From the NCBI RefSeq assembly GCF_014212175.1, contig NZ_JACJVR010000041.1, forward strand, positions 1 through 64,000: a stretch of DNA of 64,000 bases, written 5' to 3'. Below are positions 8,360-16,618 of this stretch, one piece after another (the first letter of the stretch is position 1; each line of letters opens with the position of its first letter). The DNA is from Cohnella xylanilytica (GTDB taxonomy: Bacteria; Bacillota; Bacilli; Paenibacillales; Paenibacillaceae). The position numbers were made by a program, and so were the translations under genes. Under the pieces are notes generated by a model that ran no database searches, was not told the origin of the DNA, and worked only from the letters and a program-made list of their open reading frames with translations.

Positions 8360-9304
8360 CTAGCTGTCGGACGGCGAATGACGCCGGGCCTTGCGCTTCT
8401 TGAGACGGGTTTCCGCGATCGCGTACACGGTCAAGCCGACGACCGTCGTCACGTAAGGCGTCGTCGCCACGAGCTCGGACGGGATCTTGAGAATCTGCAG
8501 CGCGTTCGCCAGCGCGTCCGCCGCCCCGAACACGAGGGACGAGAGGAACGTGCCGACGGTCGTGCTGCGGCCGACGGCCTCCGCCGCGATGCCGATCCAG
8601 CCTCTGCCCGCCGTCATGTCGCGCGAGAACAGGGAGAGATAGCCCATCGACATGTACGCGCCGCCCAACGAGGCGAACAGGCCGCTCAGCAGCAAGGCGG
8701 TGAATTGCACGCGGTTCACGCGCACGCCGACCGACTGGGCCGCGTGCGGATTCTCGCCGACGGAGCGGATGCGAAGTCCGAGCGGCATTCTTTTGAGCAG
8801 ATAATACATCGCGACGACCGACAGCAGGGCGACATAGGTCAGCAGATGATGGCCGGACAGGATGGGCCCGAGCACCGGAATGTCCTCCACGAGCGGGAGG
8901 CGGACGTTCGGCAGCACTTCGCTCTTCAGCGACGTGGAAGCCCCTTTGTCCCCGCTGACCAGGTACAGGATGAAGACGGTGCCGCCCGAAGCGAACATGT
9001 TGACGGCGACGCCGCCCAGGATGATGTGCGTTCGGAACTTCAAGGTGAAGAACCCGAGTATCGCCGCGATCAGCAGTCCGGCCAGCACGGCTCCGGCGAG
9101 TCCGACCCACGCGCTGCCCGTCTGGGCGCTGACGACGACGCCCGTCAAAGCCGAGACGAGCATGATGCCTTCGAGTCCGATGTTGACGATACCCGCCTTG
9201 TTCGAGATCAGGGCGCCCAGCGCGGCGAACAGGATCGGCGTCGCCACGCGAAGGATGGAGAAGGCGAAGTCGGTGGAGAAGACGATGTTTAACAGCTCAT
9301 TCAC
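8360..9304 (-). CDS. Nucleoside ABC transporter permease, NupQ-like
   Basis: Multi-pass membrane subunit of a BMP-family nucleoside importer, related to NupQ/YufQ. About 314 residues with 8-9 hydrophobic segments and the family motifs GIVNIGLEGIML and the loop GENPHAAQSVGV. The start is the GTG at 9304 with GGAGG 8-10 nt upstream; it overlaps the preceding permease gene by 8 bp. The two permeases form the heteromeric channel. Confidence 0.88.
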   Translation of the reverse strand: MNELLNIVFSTDFAFSILRVATPILFAALGALISNKAGIVNIGLEGIMLVSALTGVVVSAQTGSAWVGLAGAVLAGLLIAAILGFFTLKFRTHIILGGVAVNMFASGGTVFILYLVSGDKGASTSLKSEVLPNVRLPLVEDIPVLGPILSGHHLLTYVALLSVVAMYYLLKRMPLGLRIRSVGENPHAAQSVGVRVNRVQFTALLLSGLFASLGGAYMSMGYLSLFSRDMTAGRGWIGIAAEAVGRSTTVGTFLSSLVFGAADALANALQILKIPSELVATTPYVTTVVGLTVYAIAETRLKKRKARRHSPSDS

Positions 9305-10349
9305 GCACGCCCGCCTCCTTCAAGAGCATCCGGTTTTTCCAGAACTTCAGGAATTGCTCGGCCGAGATCAGCAGAATAATGACCGCCTGGATGATCGAGA
9401 TCATCTCCGCCGGCACGTCCGACATGCGCGCCATCTGATCCGCCCCGATCCGGATATAAGCGAGGAACAAGGCGGCCCCGATGACGGACGCCGGATTGTT
9501 CTTCGCGAGCAGGGCGACGAGCGCGCCGTCCATCCCGTAGCCCGGCAAGGACGCCCATTGGAGGCGGTTGTACATGCCTAGCACCTCGATCGAGCCGCCC
9601 ATGCCGGCGAGGAATCCGGCGATCAGGTGCACCATAATGATGACCTTCGTCGTGTTGATGCCGGAGAATTCGGCGAACTCCCGATTCGCGCCGGTCATCC
9701 GCAGCTCGTAGCCCCACTTCGTCCGGTACATGAAGTAGTGTCCGGCGGCGACGCACAGAAGCGCGACGATCAAGCCGCTGTGGATGCGGGTGCCGGGGAC
9801 GATGACGTCCAGCATCGCGGACGGCCGGAACTTGTACGAGGAGTTCGAGAAGCTCTGCGGATCGCGCAGGTAGTAGTTGAGCAGGTAGAGCCCGACTCCG
9901 AAAAGAATGCTGTTGAACATAAGCGACGACACGAGCTCGTTCACGTTCCACTTGGCCTTCAGGATGCCGGGAATGGCCGACAACAAGGCGCCGACGACCG
10001 CTCCCGCCAGCACCGCGACGACGGGATGGAAGAAGGCGTTCGCCGCGAAGTGGATCGCGACGCTCGAAGCGACGACCGCGGCGAAGTAGAAGATGCCTTC
10101 GGCGCCGAGGTTGAACAGGTTCGTCCGGAACAGCAGCACGACGGACAAACCCGTGAACATAAGCGGGATCGACATCTCGACCACGTTCCCGATATGGGAG
10201 ACGGTGCGGATCGGTTCGAACAGGAAGATCCCGATCGTCTTGAGAGGATGTTCGCTAATGATCGAGATGACCAGGAACGCGATCAGAAGCGAGATGAGAA
10301 CGACGGCGAGCGTCCGGATTTTCTCGAAATTGCGCGTGTTAAAGATCAT
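9297..10349 (-). CDS. Nucleoside ABC transporter permease, NupP-like
   Basis: First permease of the nucleoside importer, 350 residues, with about 9 hydrophobic segments. FNLGAEGIFYF and the cytoplasmic loop MTGANREFAEFSGI (the region that contacts the ATPase) match the NupP/YufP family. The ATG at 10349 overlaps the end of the ATPase gene by 11 bp, so the genes are translationally coupled. Confidence 0.88.
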   Translation of the reverse strand: MIFNTRNFEKIRTLAVVLISLLIAFLVISIISEHPLKTIGIFLFEPIRTVSHIGNVVEMSIPLMFTGLSVVLLFRTNLFNLGAEGIFYFAAVVASSVAIHFAANAFFHPVVAVLAGAVVGALLSAIPGILKAKWNVNELVSSLMFNSILFGVGLYLLNYYLRDPQSFSNSSYKFRPSAMLDVIVPGTRIHSGLIVALLCVAAGHYFMYRTKWGYELRMTGANREFAEFSGINTTKVIIMVHLIAGFLAGMGGSIEVLGMYNRLQWASLPGYGMDGALVALLAKNNPASVIGAALFLAYIRIGADQMARMSDVPAEMISIIQAVIILLISAEQFLKFWKNRMLLKEAGVRE

Positions 10350-11892
10350 AAGCCTTCCCCGCTTCCTCCTCGCTTTGTTGCTCGAGCCCGAGCATGTACA
10401 GGCCGAGCTTCTCCTCGGACACGCCGGATGGATCGTCGAAGTACGCGGCGACGCCCCCGTTGTACAGGACGATCAGGCTGTCGCTCAGCTCGAGCACCTC
10501 GTTCAGGTCGGCCGACAGCAGCACGATCGCGCAGCCTTGCTCCCTGAGCTCCAGCAGCCGCTGGTGGATGAGCTGGGCCGCTCCGACGTCGACGCCCCGG
10601 GTCGGCTGCTCCGCGATCAGCAGGCGCGGCGACGCCGAGCTCTCCCGGGCGACGATGACCTTCTGCATGTTGCCTCCGGACAGCATGCCGATCTCCTGCT
10701 CGGGGCCCTTGCAGCGGATTTTGAACCGCTCGATCATGTCCTTCGACATCTGCGCGATCCGGCGCCGGTCGAGGAACGGCCCGCGGTTCCACTCCTTCTT
10801 CGCGTACCGCGTCGAGATCAGGTTGTCGGCGATGCTCGCTTCCTTGGCCGCGCCCTGCCGCATCCGGTCCTCCGGAATGTAGGCGACGCCGAGGCCGCGG
10901 ACGGCCTTGATGCCTTGGCCGGCCACGACGCTGCCCGCCACGTCGATCGTTCCCGTCGCGCCGGGCAGATGGCCCGTCAGCGCCTTCACGAGCTCGGCCT
11001 GGCCGTTCCCTTCGACGCCGGCGATGCCGAGAATATGGCCTTCGCGGACGGCGAAGCGGACGCGGTCGAGCGTTTTTTTGCCGGCGGCGTTCGTATAGGC
11101 GAGGTCCCGGACGGCGAGCACGGGCTTCCCCTTCGCCTTCTTCTCCTTGTCGTACTTGAGCACGACGTCGCGCCCGACCATCAGCCTCGAGATCTCCTGC
11201 TCCGTGACGGACGCCGTCTCGAACACGCCTTCGGTCCGGCCGGCGCGCATGATCGTGATCCGATCGCACAGCGTCTTCACTTCCTTCAGCTTGTGCGAGA
11301 TGAAGACGATCGTGTGCCCGGCCTGCTTCAGCAGCTTCAGCTCGCGGAACAGCTCCTCCGTCTCCTGCGGGGTGAGCACGGCGGTCGGCTCGTCCAAGAT
11401 GAGAATTTGCGCGCCGCGCAACAGCGCTTTCAATATTTCCACCTTCTGCTTCATCCCGACCGACAGATCCTCGACCCGCGCGTTCGGATCGACGTGCAGA
11501 TTGTACTTCGCGGACAACTCTCGGGTGACCCGCTCGGCCTCCGCCCGGTTGATGCCGAGCCCCTTCCGCGGCTCCATGCCGAGAATCATGTTCTCCACGA
11601 CCGTGAACGACGGGACGAGCATGAAGTGCTGGTGCACCATGCCGACTCCGCTGTCGATCGCGTCCTGCGGGCTGCGGAAGCGGACTTTCTCGCCTCGCAG
11701 CAGCATCTCGCCTTCGCTCGGCTCTTCCATCCCGAACATCATCTTCATCAGCGTCGACTTGCCCGCTCCGTTCTCGCCGACGACCGCGTGGATCTCGCCT
11801 TCCCGAAGCGAGAAGTTCACGCCCGCGTTCGCGACGACGCCGTTCGGGTATACCTTGGAGATGCCGCGCATCTCCAGCAAGCTCTCGCTCAT
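10339..11892 (-). CDS. Nucleoside ABC transporter ATPase with two ATP-binding domains, NupO-like
   Basis: Cytoplasmic energy-coupling subunit of 517 residues with two fused ABC domains, as in NupO/YufO and sugar ATPases of the RbsA type. Domain 1 has Walker A GENGAGKST, signature LSVGM and Walker B LILDEPT. Domain 2 has the degenerate Walker A GVEGNGQ, signature LSGGN and AEQPTRG. Degeneracy of the second Walker A is normal for this family. The start has a GGAGAG ribosome-binding site. It follows the binding-protein gene after a gap holding two hairpins. Confidence 0.9.
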   Translation of the reverse strand: MSESLLEMRGISKVYPNGVVANAGVNFSLREGEIHAVVGENGAGKSTLMKMMFGMEEPSEGEMLLRGEKVRFRSPQDAIDSGVGMVHQHFMLVPSFTVVENMILGMEPRKGLGINRAEAERVTRELSAKYNLHVDPNARVEDLSVGMKQKVEILKALLRGAQILILDEPTAVLTPQETEELFRELKLLKQAGHTIVFISHKLKEVKTLCDRITIMRAGRTEGVFETASVTEQEISRLMVGRDVVLKYDKEKKAKGKPVLAVRDLAYTNAAGKKTLDRVRFAVREGHILGIAGVEGNGQAELVKALTGHLPGATGTIDVAGSVVAGQGIKAVRGLGVAYIPEDRMRQGAAKEASIADNLISTRYAKKEWNRGPFLDRRRIAQMSKDMIERFKIRCKGPEQEIGMLSGGNMQKVIVARESSASPRLLIAEQPTRGVDVGAAQLIHQRLLELREQGCAIVLLSADLNEVLELSDSLIVLYNGGVAAYFDDPSGVSEEKLGLYMLGLEQQSEEEAGKAYDL

Positions 11893-11945
11893 TCGCCCTC
11901 TCTCCTTCCTTCGAATGGCCTATCGCCGAAGGGCCCCGCAGAAGA

Positions 11946-12013
11946 CCGGGGACATCGATGAACGATATCCCCGGACGCCGCATCTATTCGATTAGGGTTC
12001 CGCTCGGCGGAAC
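11946..12013 (-). promoter_or_regulatory. Two intergenic hairpins after the binding-protein gene
   Basis: Two perfect stems lie in the 155-nt gap: CCGGGGA/TCCCCGG (11946-11974) and GTTCCGC/GCGGAAC with a 3-nt loop (11997-12013). Neither is followed by a T-run. In ABC operons such hairpins commonly protect the upstream mRNA and give a high ratio of binding protein to membrane subunits; that role here is inferred. Confidence 0.5.
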
Positions 12014-12047
12014 GATAACGGTCGGATTCGATCGCGGCCGATCGCGA

Positions 12048-13187
12048 TTACGGCTTGACCGAATTGCGAATCTCGTCGATCTGGGCCGTATCCATGCCCA
12101 TCGCGTTGTCGACCTTGATCTCGCCGCTCGTCAGCTTCGTCTTGATCTCTTCGACCTTCGCGCGGATGTCCTCCGGCACGACGTTCGAATAAATGCTGTT
12201 CTCCGCCAGACCGACGCCGTTCTCCTTGATGCCGACCACTTCCAGTTTGCCCATCTCGAGCGAACCGTCCTTGACCTTCGTCACCGCGCTCAGGATGACT
12301 TCGTCGATCTTCTTGATGGCGGAGGTGACGATCAGGGAGGCCTTGTCCGCGTCCGTTCCCGTCATCATCGCCGCCTGGTCGGAGTCGACGCCGATGGCGT
12401 AGCGCTTCTTCTCCTTCGCCGCTTCGAAGACGCCGAGCCCCGTGCCGCCCGCCACGTTGAAGATCAAGTCGGCGCCGGAATTGTACTGCAGCAGCGACAG
12501 CTCCTTGCCCTTGCCCGGGTTCGCGAAGTCGCCGGCGTAGGAGATCGCGACCTTGATGTCGGGAACCGCGTATTTGGCCCCTTCGATATAGCCGACCAGG
12601 AACGCGTTGATGCCCGGAATGTCCATCCCGCCGACGAAGCCGATCAGCTTGTCCGGATTCGCGTTCGGCATGCCGGAGGTCGAGGTCAGCGCGGCGACCG
12701 CGCCGGTCAGGAAGGACACCTCGTTGGTCGCGTAGGAGTAGGCGTGCACGTTGGCCGCCGTCTCTTGGATGTCGGTGTCGTAGTTAATGAAGGTTTTGTC
12801 CGGATGCTGCTCCGCCGTCGCGTTCAGCAGCTCGGTGATCTGCGAGCCGCCGGAGATGATGACATCCCAGTCTTGGCCGGCCACGTCGTTGAACGTCGGC
12901 TCCCACTTCGTCTGGTCGGTGCCCATCTCGATCACTTTGGTCTCGGCTCCGAGCTCCTGCTTCACCTTGGTCAGGCCGGCGTTGGCCGCGTCGAAGAACG
13001 ACTTGTCCCCCAGCGTTCCGGGGATGAGGAGAACGACCTTCAGCGCGCCGGAATTCGATGCGCTTGCGCTATTGCCTGCGCTAGGAGAACTTCCGGAAGA
13101 AGCTTCGCCGCCGTTCGAGCCGGCTTTGGAGCATGCGGTTAGTGTAAGCGCCAACAAAAGAACGACGAGTACCCATTTTTGCTTCAT
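12048..13187 (-). CDS. BMP family nucleoside-binding lipoprotein, NupN/BmpA-like
   Basis: Cell-surface lipoprotein that captures nucleosides for the downstream permeases. From the ATG at 13187 it has a signal peptide with lipobox LTAC, a Ser/Gly/Ala-rich linker (about 23-48), then the BMP fold with GTLGDKSFFDAANAGL and FNVAGGTGLGVFEAA, typical of purine-nucleoside binders. About 379 residues. It is the first gene of the seven-gene nucleoside operon and diverges from an AraC regulator 197 bp away. The reading frame extends to 13328 but only the ATG at 13187 gives a signal peptide. Confidence 0.9.
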   Translation of the reverse strand: MKQKWVLVVLLLALTLTACSKAGSNGGEASSGSSPSAGNSASASNSGALKVVLLIPGTLGDKSFFDAANAGLTKVKQELGAETKVIEMGTDQTKWEPTFNDVAGQDWDVIISGGSQITELLNATAEQHPDKTFINYDTDIQETAANVHAYSYATNEVSFLTGAVAALTSTSGMPNANPDKLIGFVGGMDIPGINAFLVGYIEGAKYAVPDIKVAISYAGDFANPGKGKELSLLQYNSGADLIFNVAGGTGLGVFEAAKEKKRYAIGVDSDQAAMMTGTDADKASLIVTSAIKKIDEVILSAVTKVKDGSLEMGKLEVVGIKENGVGLAENSIYSNVVPEDIRAKVEEIKTKLTSGEIKVDNAMGMDTAQIDEIRNSVKP

Positions 13188-13383
13188 GATGACGACCCCT
13201 TCTCTTGCGATAGTTCGGCCGCCGCCCGCGCGCTTCGGAATTCCCGTTGCTCTCCTGAGCTCCGAATTTACGGATTCGGCTGTGCCGTAATCTAATCCTA
13301 CCAAAAATAAAGGCGATATTTTATTCAAATCCGGCCAGTTTTATTATATGATTTGGCTATAGTTCGGAAGGGGGGAGAAGGAC

Positions 13384-14148
13384 ATGAACCGCCTGGATTT
13401 CCTTTTTTTCTCTCGTCGAGACAAGGATAAATATATACCGCCGCATGTCCACGGCTGTTATGAGCTGGTTTATTATTTGGGCGGGTCGGGCGAGTCTACG
13501 ATCGCATCCCGCAATTATGCTTTTCGGAGCAACATGTTCGCCGTCATCTCGCCTAACGTCGTTCATGAAGAGAAGCATGCGACGGGCGGGGAGGTCTTAT
13601 TCATCGGCTTCCACAGCGGTCACGAAGCGCTCAGGGGTTTAAACGGGATTTTCGAAGACGACTCCGCCCTGACGATTCTGCACACGATGTTCCAGATGAA
13701 GGACGAGTTCCTGGAGCAGCGGCCGGGGTACGGCGACATGCTGAACCTGCTGGCGGGCCGGCTGATCATCCAGATCCAGCGGCTCATCGACACCGACAAG
13801 CTGCCTCCGCGTTCCGCCGACCAGCTGCAGTACGTTCGCAATTACATGGACGAGCATTATCGGCAGAAAATCGCGGTCGAGACGCTCGCGCAGATGTCGG
13901 GCTACAGCTACGACCGGTTCCGGCATCTGTTCAAGGAGAAGTACGGCGAGGCGCCGCTGCAGTATTTGTTCGCCAAACGCATCGAGTACGCGAAGATGCT
14001 GCTGTCCGAGACGCGGATCTCGATCTCGGACATCGCGCTGCAGTCCGGGTTCGCCAGCGACGTGCAGTTCTGCAGCATGTTCAAGCGGTCCATGGGCATG
14101 ACGGCGAAGGAGTATCGGAACTCCACGAAGTGGCAGGGGGCTTCTTAA
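13384..14148 (+). CDS. AraC family regulator, probably of the nucleoside operon
   Basis: A 254-residue activator with an N-terminal cupin-like sensing domain (HVHGCYELVYYLGG, about residues 21-35) and a C-terminal double helix-turn-helix (about 150-250), containing ETLAQMSGYSYDRFRHLFKEKYG and ISDIALQSGFASDVQF. The start ATG is preceded by GGGGGGAGAAGG. It is divergent from the BMP lipoprotein gene, which suggests that it senses a nucleoside or ribose and switches on the module. The stop codon lies inside a 9-bp tandem repeat. Confidence 0.85.
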   Translation: MNRLDFLFFSRRDKDKYIPPHVHGCYELVYYLGGSGESTIASRNYAFRSNMFAVISPNVVHEEKHATGGEVLFIGFHSGHEALRGLNGIFEDDSALTILHTMFQMKDEFLEQRPGYGDMLNLLAGRLIIQIQRLIDTDKLPPRSADQLQYVRNYMDEHYRQKIAVETLAQMSGYSYDRFRHLFKEKYGEAPLQYLFAKRIEYAKMLLSETRISISDIALQSGFASDVQFCSMFKRSMGMTAKEYRNSTKWQGAS

Positions 14149-14206
14149 GCGGCTTAGGCGTCTTAGGCGTCTTAGGCGGCTTAGGCGGCTTAGGCGGCTT
14201 AGGAGA
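14144..14206 (+). repeat. Seven tandem 9-bp units
   Basis: Seven successive units of the form CTTAGGCGG or CTTAGGCGT (the first is CTTAAGCGG and the last CTTAGGAGA) begin at the stop codon of the AraC gene and run 58 bp past it. The unit length of 9 keeps any reading frame, and slippage would change only the 3' untranslated region. Confidence 0.9.
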
Positions 14207-14307
14207 AGCGGAGCGGCCAGAGCGTCTGATTCGGCGAGAAAAGAAACGAAAAAACGTCCAAGCCGGCCCATCGGAAGCGGCCATGAACATCCCGGTCGGC
14301 AAATCGA

Positions 14308-14351
14308 AAGAACCTCCGGTTCGCGCGGTCTCGCGCGGGTTGGAGGTTCTT
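14308..14351. terminator. Bidirectional terminator between araC-type gene and yceI
   Basis: Stem with outer arms AAGAACCTCC and GGAGGTTCTT and inner CGCGCG/CGCGCG pairing. It has T-rich sequence on the plus side and lies 24 nt after the YceI stop on the minus side. Outer arms match the terminator at 5313-5354. Confidence 0.75.
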
Positions 14352-14375
14352 CTTCGTTATTATAGAAGGAACGGA

Positions 14376-14906
14376 TCAGGCCTTCGCGGCTTCGATCTCG
14401 ATCGACACCTTCACTTCGTCGCCGATCAGCACGCCGCCCGTCTCGAGCACGGCGTTGTACGTCAACCCGTAGTCGCTGCGCTTCAGGCTACCCGTCGCGC
14501 TGAAGCCGGCCTTCTCGTTGCCCCACGGGTCCTTGCCCGCTCCTTCGTAAGTGACGGCGAACGTCTCCGGACGGGTCACGCCGTGCAGCGTCACGTCGCC
14601 GGTCACTTCGTATTCGCCCTCGCCCTTGGAGACGATCTTGGTTGCCTTGAACAGCAGCTTCGGATGGTTCTCGACGTCGAAGAAGTCGGCGGACTTCAGA
14701 TGCGCGTCGCGGTCGCCGTTGCGGGTGTCGACGCTGGACAGGTCGATCTGGAACGCGATGTCCGCCGTCGTCAGATCGGCCGGGTCGGCCGAGATCTGGG
14801 CTTCGAAGCTGTGGAACGAGCCTTTGACCTTGGCGATCATCATGTGCTTGACGGAGAAGTCGATCGCGCTGTGGGAGACGTCTACCGCCCAATTGGATTT
14901 GGCCAT
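14376..14906 (-). CDS. YceI family lipid-binding protein
   Basis: Lipocalin-like beta-barrel protein of 176 residues that binds a polyisoprenoid chain in characterised homologues. Family features are the N-terminal WAVDVSHSAIDFSVKHMM, SADFFDVENHPKLLFKATK, and DVTLHGVTRPETF. No signal peptide is present, so the protein is cytoplasmic, as is common in Firmicutes. The start has a strong AGGAGG. Upstream is an AT-rich region with three CTTAC repeats. It is a single-gene unit. Confidence 0.92.
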   Translation of the reverse strand: MAKSNWAVDVSHSAIDFSVKHMMIAKVKGSFHSFEAQISADPADLTTADIAFQIDLSSVDTRNGDRDAHLKSADFFDVENHPKLLFKATKIVSKGEGEYEVTGDVTLHGVTRPETFAVTYEGAGKDPWGNEKAGFSATGSLKRSDYGLTYNAVLETGGVLIGDEVKVSIEIEAAKA

Positions 14907-14928
14907 GTGGAATTCCTCCTTATTGTTA

Positions 14929-14970
14929 CTTACAAATTAAAATTTGCTTACAAAATTATATTTAACTTAC
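14929..14970 (-). promoter_or_regulatory. Three spaced CTTAC repeats upstream of yceI
   Basis: CTTAC occurs at 14929-14933, 14947-14951 and 14966-14970, i.e. at 18-19 bp intervals on one face of the helix, embedded in longer similar sequence (CTTACAAA twice). The block is 23-64 bp upstream of the start in an AT-rich stretch, so it probably overlaps the promoter and may be a multi-site operator. Confidence 0.4.
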
Positions 14971-15110
14971 TATTAATATAGGGGATAAACGGGCAGCTGT
15001 CAACACGGAAAATTCGCGGACAGGCCTTGCATTCGCGCGCCGGGCCCGGCCTGCGCCCGCTATGCGCCGGCGGCGGTTTTGGAGCTGGACCGGGGGCTGG
15101 GCTTTATTGG

Positions 15111-15212
15111 GGCTTCTCGCCTCCAACAAGACGGTTTTTTCCGCTTGTTGCGGTCCTGCGCGGGGCTTCTCGCCTCCAACAAGACGGTTTTTTCCGCTTG
15201 TTGCGGTCCTGC
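15111..15212. repeat. Tandem 53-bp duplication carrying the dispersed hairpin repeat
   Basis: A 53-bp unit starting GGCTTCTCGCCTCC is repeated at 15111 and 15164, identical over about 49 bp. Each unit holds one complete copy of the CAACAAG...CTTGTTG hairpin (15124-15150 and 15177-15203), the same element found at 2041-2117. The surrounding 14971-15360 stretch has no credible gene. Confidence 0.85.
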
Positions 15213-15363
15213 GAACGGATAGCGTGGGAGTTGTGCGGGATTGGGGGCCGTGAGACGGTGATGGCGCGGGGATTGGGGGCCGCAACGGATGGATCGTTCG
15301 TTCAAGGCGCGCGCGTATGCGGGGCCGCTGGACGAGGGCCGGTTGAGCCGCCCGCCGCGCAAC

Positions 15364-15408
15364 AAAAAAACTCGAACGGGAGCGCCGCAGCCGGCGGTGC
15401 CGTTCGAG
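15364..15408 (-). terminator. Terminator of the YneR-like gene
   Basis: Minus-strand stem CTCGAACGG/CCGTTCGAG (15371-15408) followed by seven T (15364-15370). Confidence 0.85.
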
Positions 15409-15427
15409 CTTATAACGAGGCCGGGCG

Positions 15428-15703
15428 CTACCCGACCAGGAAGACGATGTCGCCCCTCAGACAATCGACCGTCAGCTTCTTCCGCTCCAGAAACCATACG
15501 TCCTTGCTCTCCATGTAAAAGGTAAGCTTGTCGTTCTCCACGACGGCGGCGGGGTCCATCGGTTCGTCCTTCATGATGCCGAAGCCGTAAGGCTCCGAGC
15601 CTCCGCTGACGTAGCGGACGAAGATCCGGACGGAATCTCCTCCCTTGAACCCCCAGTCGTGCCGGAAGCACGACAAGGCGGCCGGCGATATGACCAGTTC
15701 CAT
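15428..15703 (-). CDS. HesB/IscA-fold protein, YneR type
   Basis: Small cytoplasmic protein of about 91 residues resembling Bacillus YneR. It begins MELVISPAAL, and has DSVRIFVRYVSGG and KLTFYMESKDVWFL followed by LTVDC. The fold is related to iron-sulfur carrier proteins (IscA), but the three carrier cysteines of IscA are not present, so an iron-sulfur role is doubtful. I chose the ATG at 15703 because it has AGAGAGGTG upstream and matches the family start; the frame is open to 15748. Function in the family is not established. Confidence 0.75.
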   Translation of the reverse strand: MELVISPAALSCFRHDWGFKGGDSVRIFVRYVSGGSEPYGFGIMKDEPMDPAAVVENDKLTFYMESKDVWFLERKKLTVDCLRGDIVFLVG

Positions 15704-15823
15704 CCCGGGCACCTCTCTTCCCTGTTCTGTAAGCGATTGCTCCTTCATTATAGGGGGAAGGCGGACCGATCACAAGAAGTTCCCCGGGGAGAAAAACGTC
15801 TAATTATCGCCCGCGCCCCTCCT

Positions 15824-16417
15824 CTATTTCGTAAACTTCGCCTCCAGCTTCTTGCTGACGACGAACGAAGCGGCGACGAACAGAATGACGTAGACGAGCT
15901 CCAGAGGCTCGCGCACGAACCGGCCGAGATCGTGGCCGATGTACGAGACGGACAGCACCATGACCGCCTTGCCGAACAGAATGGCGATCAGGAACGAACG
16001 CAGCGGCATCCGCGCAAGGGCGGCCGCGATGTTGATGACGACGAACGGGCCGACCGGGAACAGGCTGAGCAGGAAGACGTAGCTGAACGCGTTCCGGCGG
16101 ATCCACCTCATGCTCCTCTGAACCCGCGGCTTGTTCTCCCACTTCCTCGCGTACGGGTGCTCGCCGATCCGGCGGAAGATCAGGAACGTCGTCAGACACC
16201 CGAGGATCATGCCGATCCAGGAGTACAGGAAGCCGAGCCACAGCCCGTACACGGCGGCGTTGACGCCCACGATGACGATCGTCGGCAGCGGCGGCACGAA
16301 CGACTTGAGGAAGGTCAGGGCGATGCCGGGAAGTGGCCCGAACGAGCGGTATTGGTCGAGGAAGCTTCTCACGTCCTCTTCGGTCAAGGAGGTCAACGAA
16401 TCGATTAACGCGGACAT
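15824..16417 (-). CDS. VTT/TVP38 family membrane protein
   Basis: Integral membrane protein of about 197 residues of the SNARE-associated/DedA-like group (TVP38/TMEM64), whose members are linked to lipid scrambling and membrane homeostasis. Visible are 5-6 hydrophobic segments, the conserved GPLPGIALTFLKSFVPPLP at the N-terminus, and FPVGPFVVINIAAALARM in the re-entrant region. The ATG at 16417 has GGAG at 9 nt; a GTG three codons upstream is less likely. Monocistronic. Confidence 0.85.
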   Translation of the reverse strand: MSALIDSLTSLTEEDVRSFLDQYRSFGPLPGIALTFLKSFVPPLPTIVIVGVNAAVYGLWLGFLYSWIGMILGCLTTFLIFRRIGEHPYARKWENKPRVQRSMRWIRRNAFSYVFLLSLFPVGPFVVINIAAALARMPLRSFLIAILFGKAVMVLSVSYIGHDLGRFVREPLELVYVILFVAASFVVSKKLEAKFTK

Positions 16418-16618
16418 CGGACGCACTCCGCTTCATAAGTATAATAGCCGATCCTAGCCGGCGATTCCGGCTTATCCATTGTAAACCCTCGCGCTATCCG
16501 AAGGAAGCCCCGCGGCGGAGCGCCGAATGCAGGAGAGTTTCGTTATCTTGCGGCTTCATTCCGAAAATCGTCCAAACGCCCCCCGCAGGGGTTATACTGT
16601 TCGTGGAGGTGAACGACG

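Noticed and set aside
13188..13383. A purine riboswitch before the nucleoside operon
   Set aside because: The conserved core loops of the purine aptamer are not found; the divergent AraC regulator explains control well enough.
13639..14271. Minus-strand frame with Leu-Arg repeats covering the 9-bp tandem units
   Set aside because: The repeats are a consequence of the 9-bp array; the frame lies opposite a clear AraC gene.
15728..15741. A cre-like TGTAAGCGATTGCT before the YneR-like gene
   Set aside because: Only a partial match (12 of 14 with the symmetric end missing) and no metabolic reason for catabolite control.
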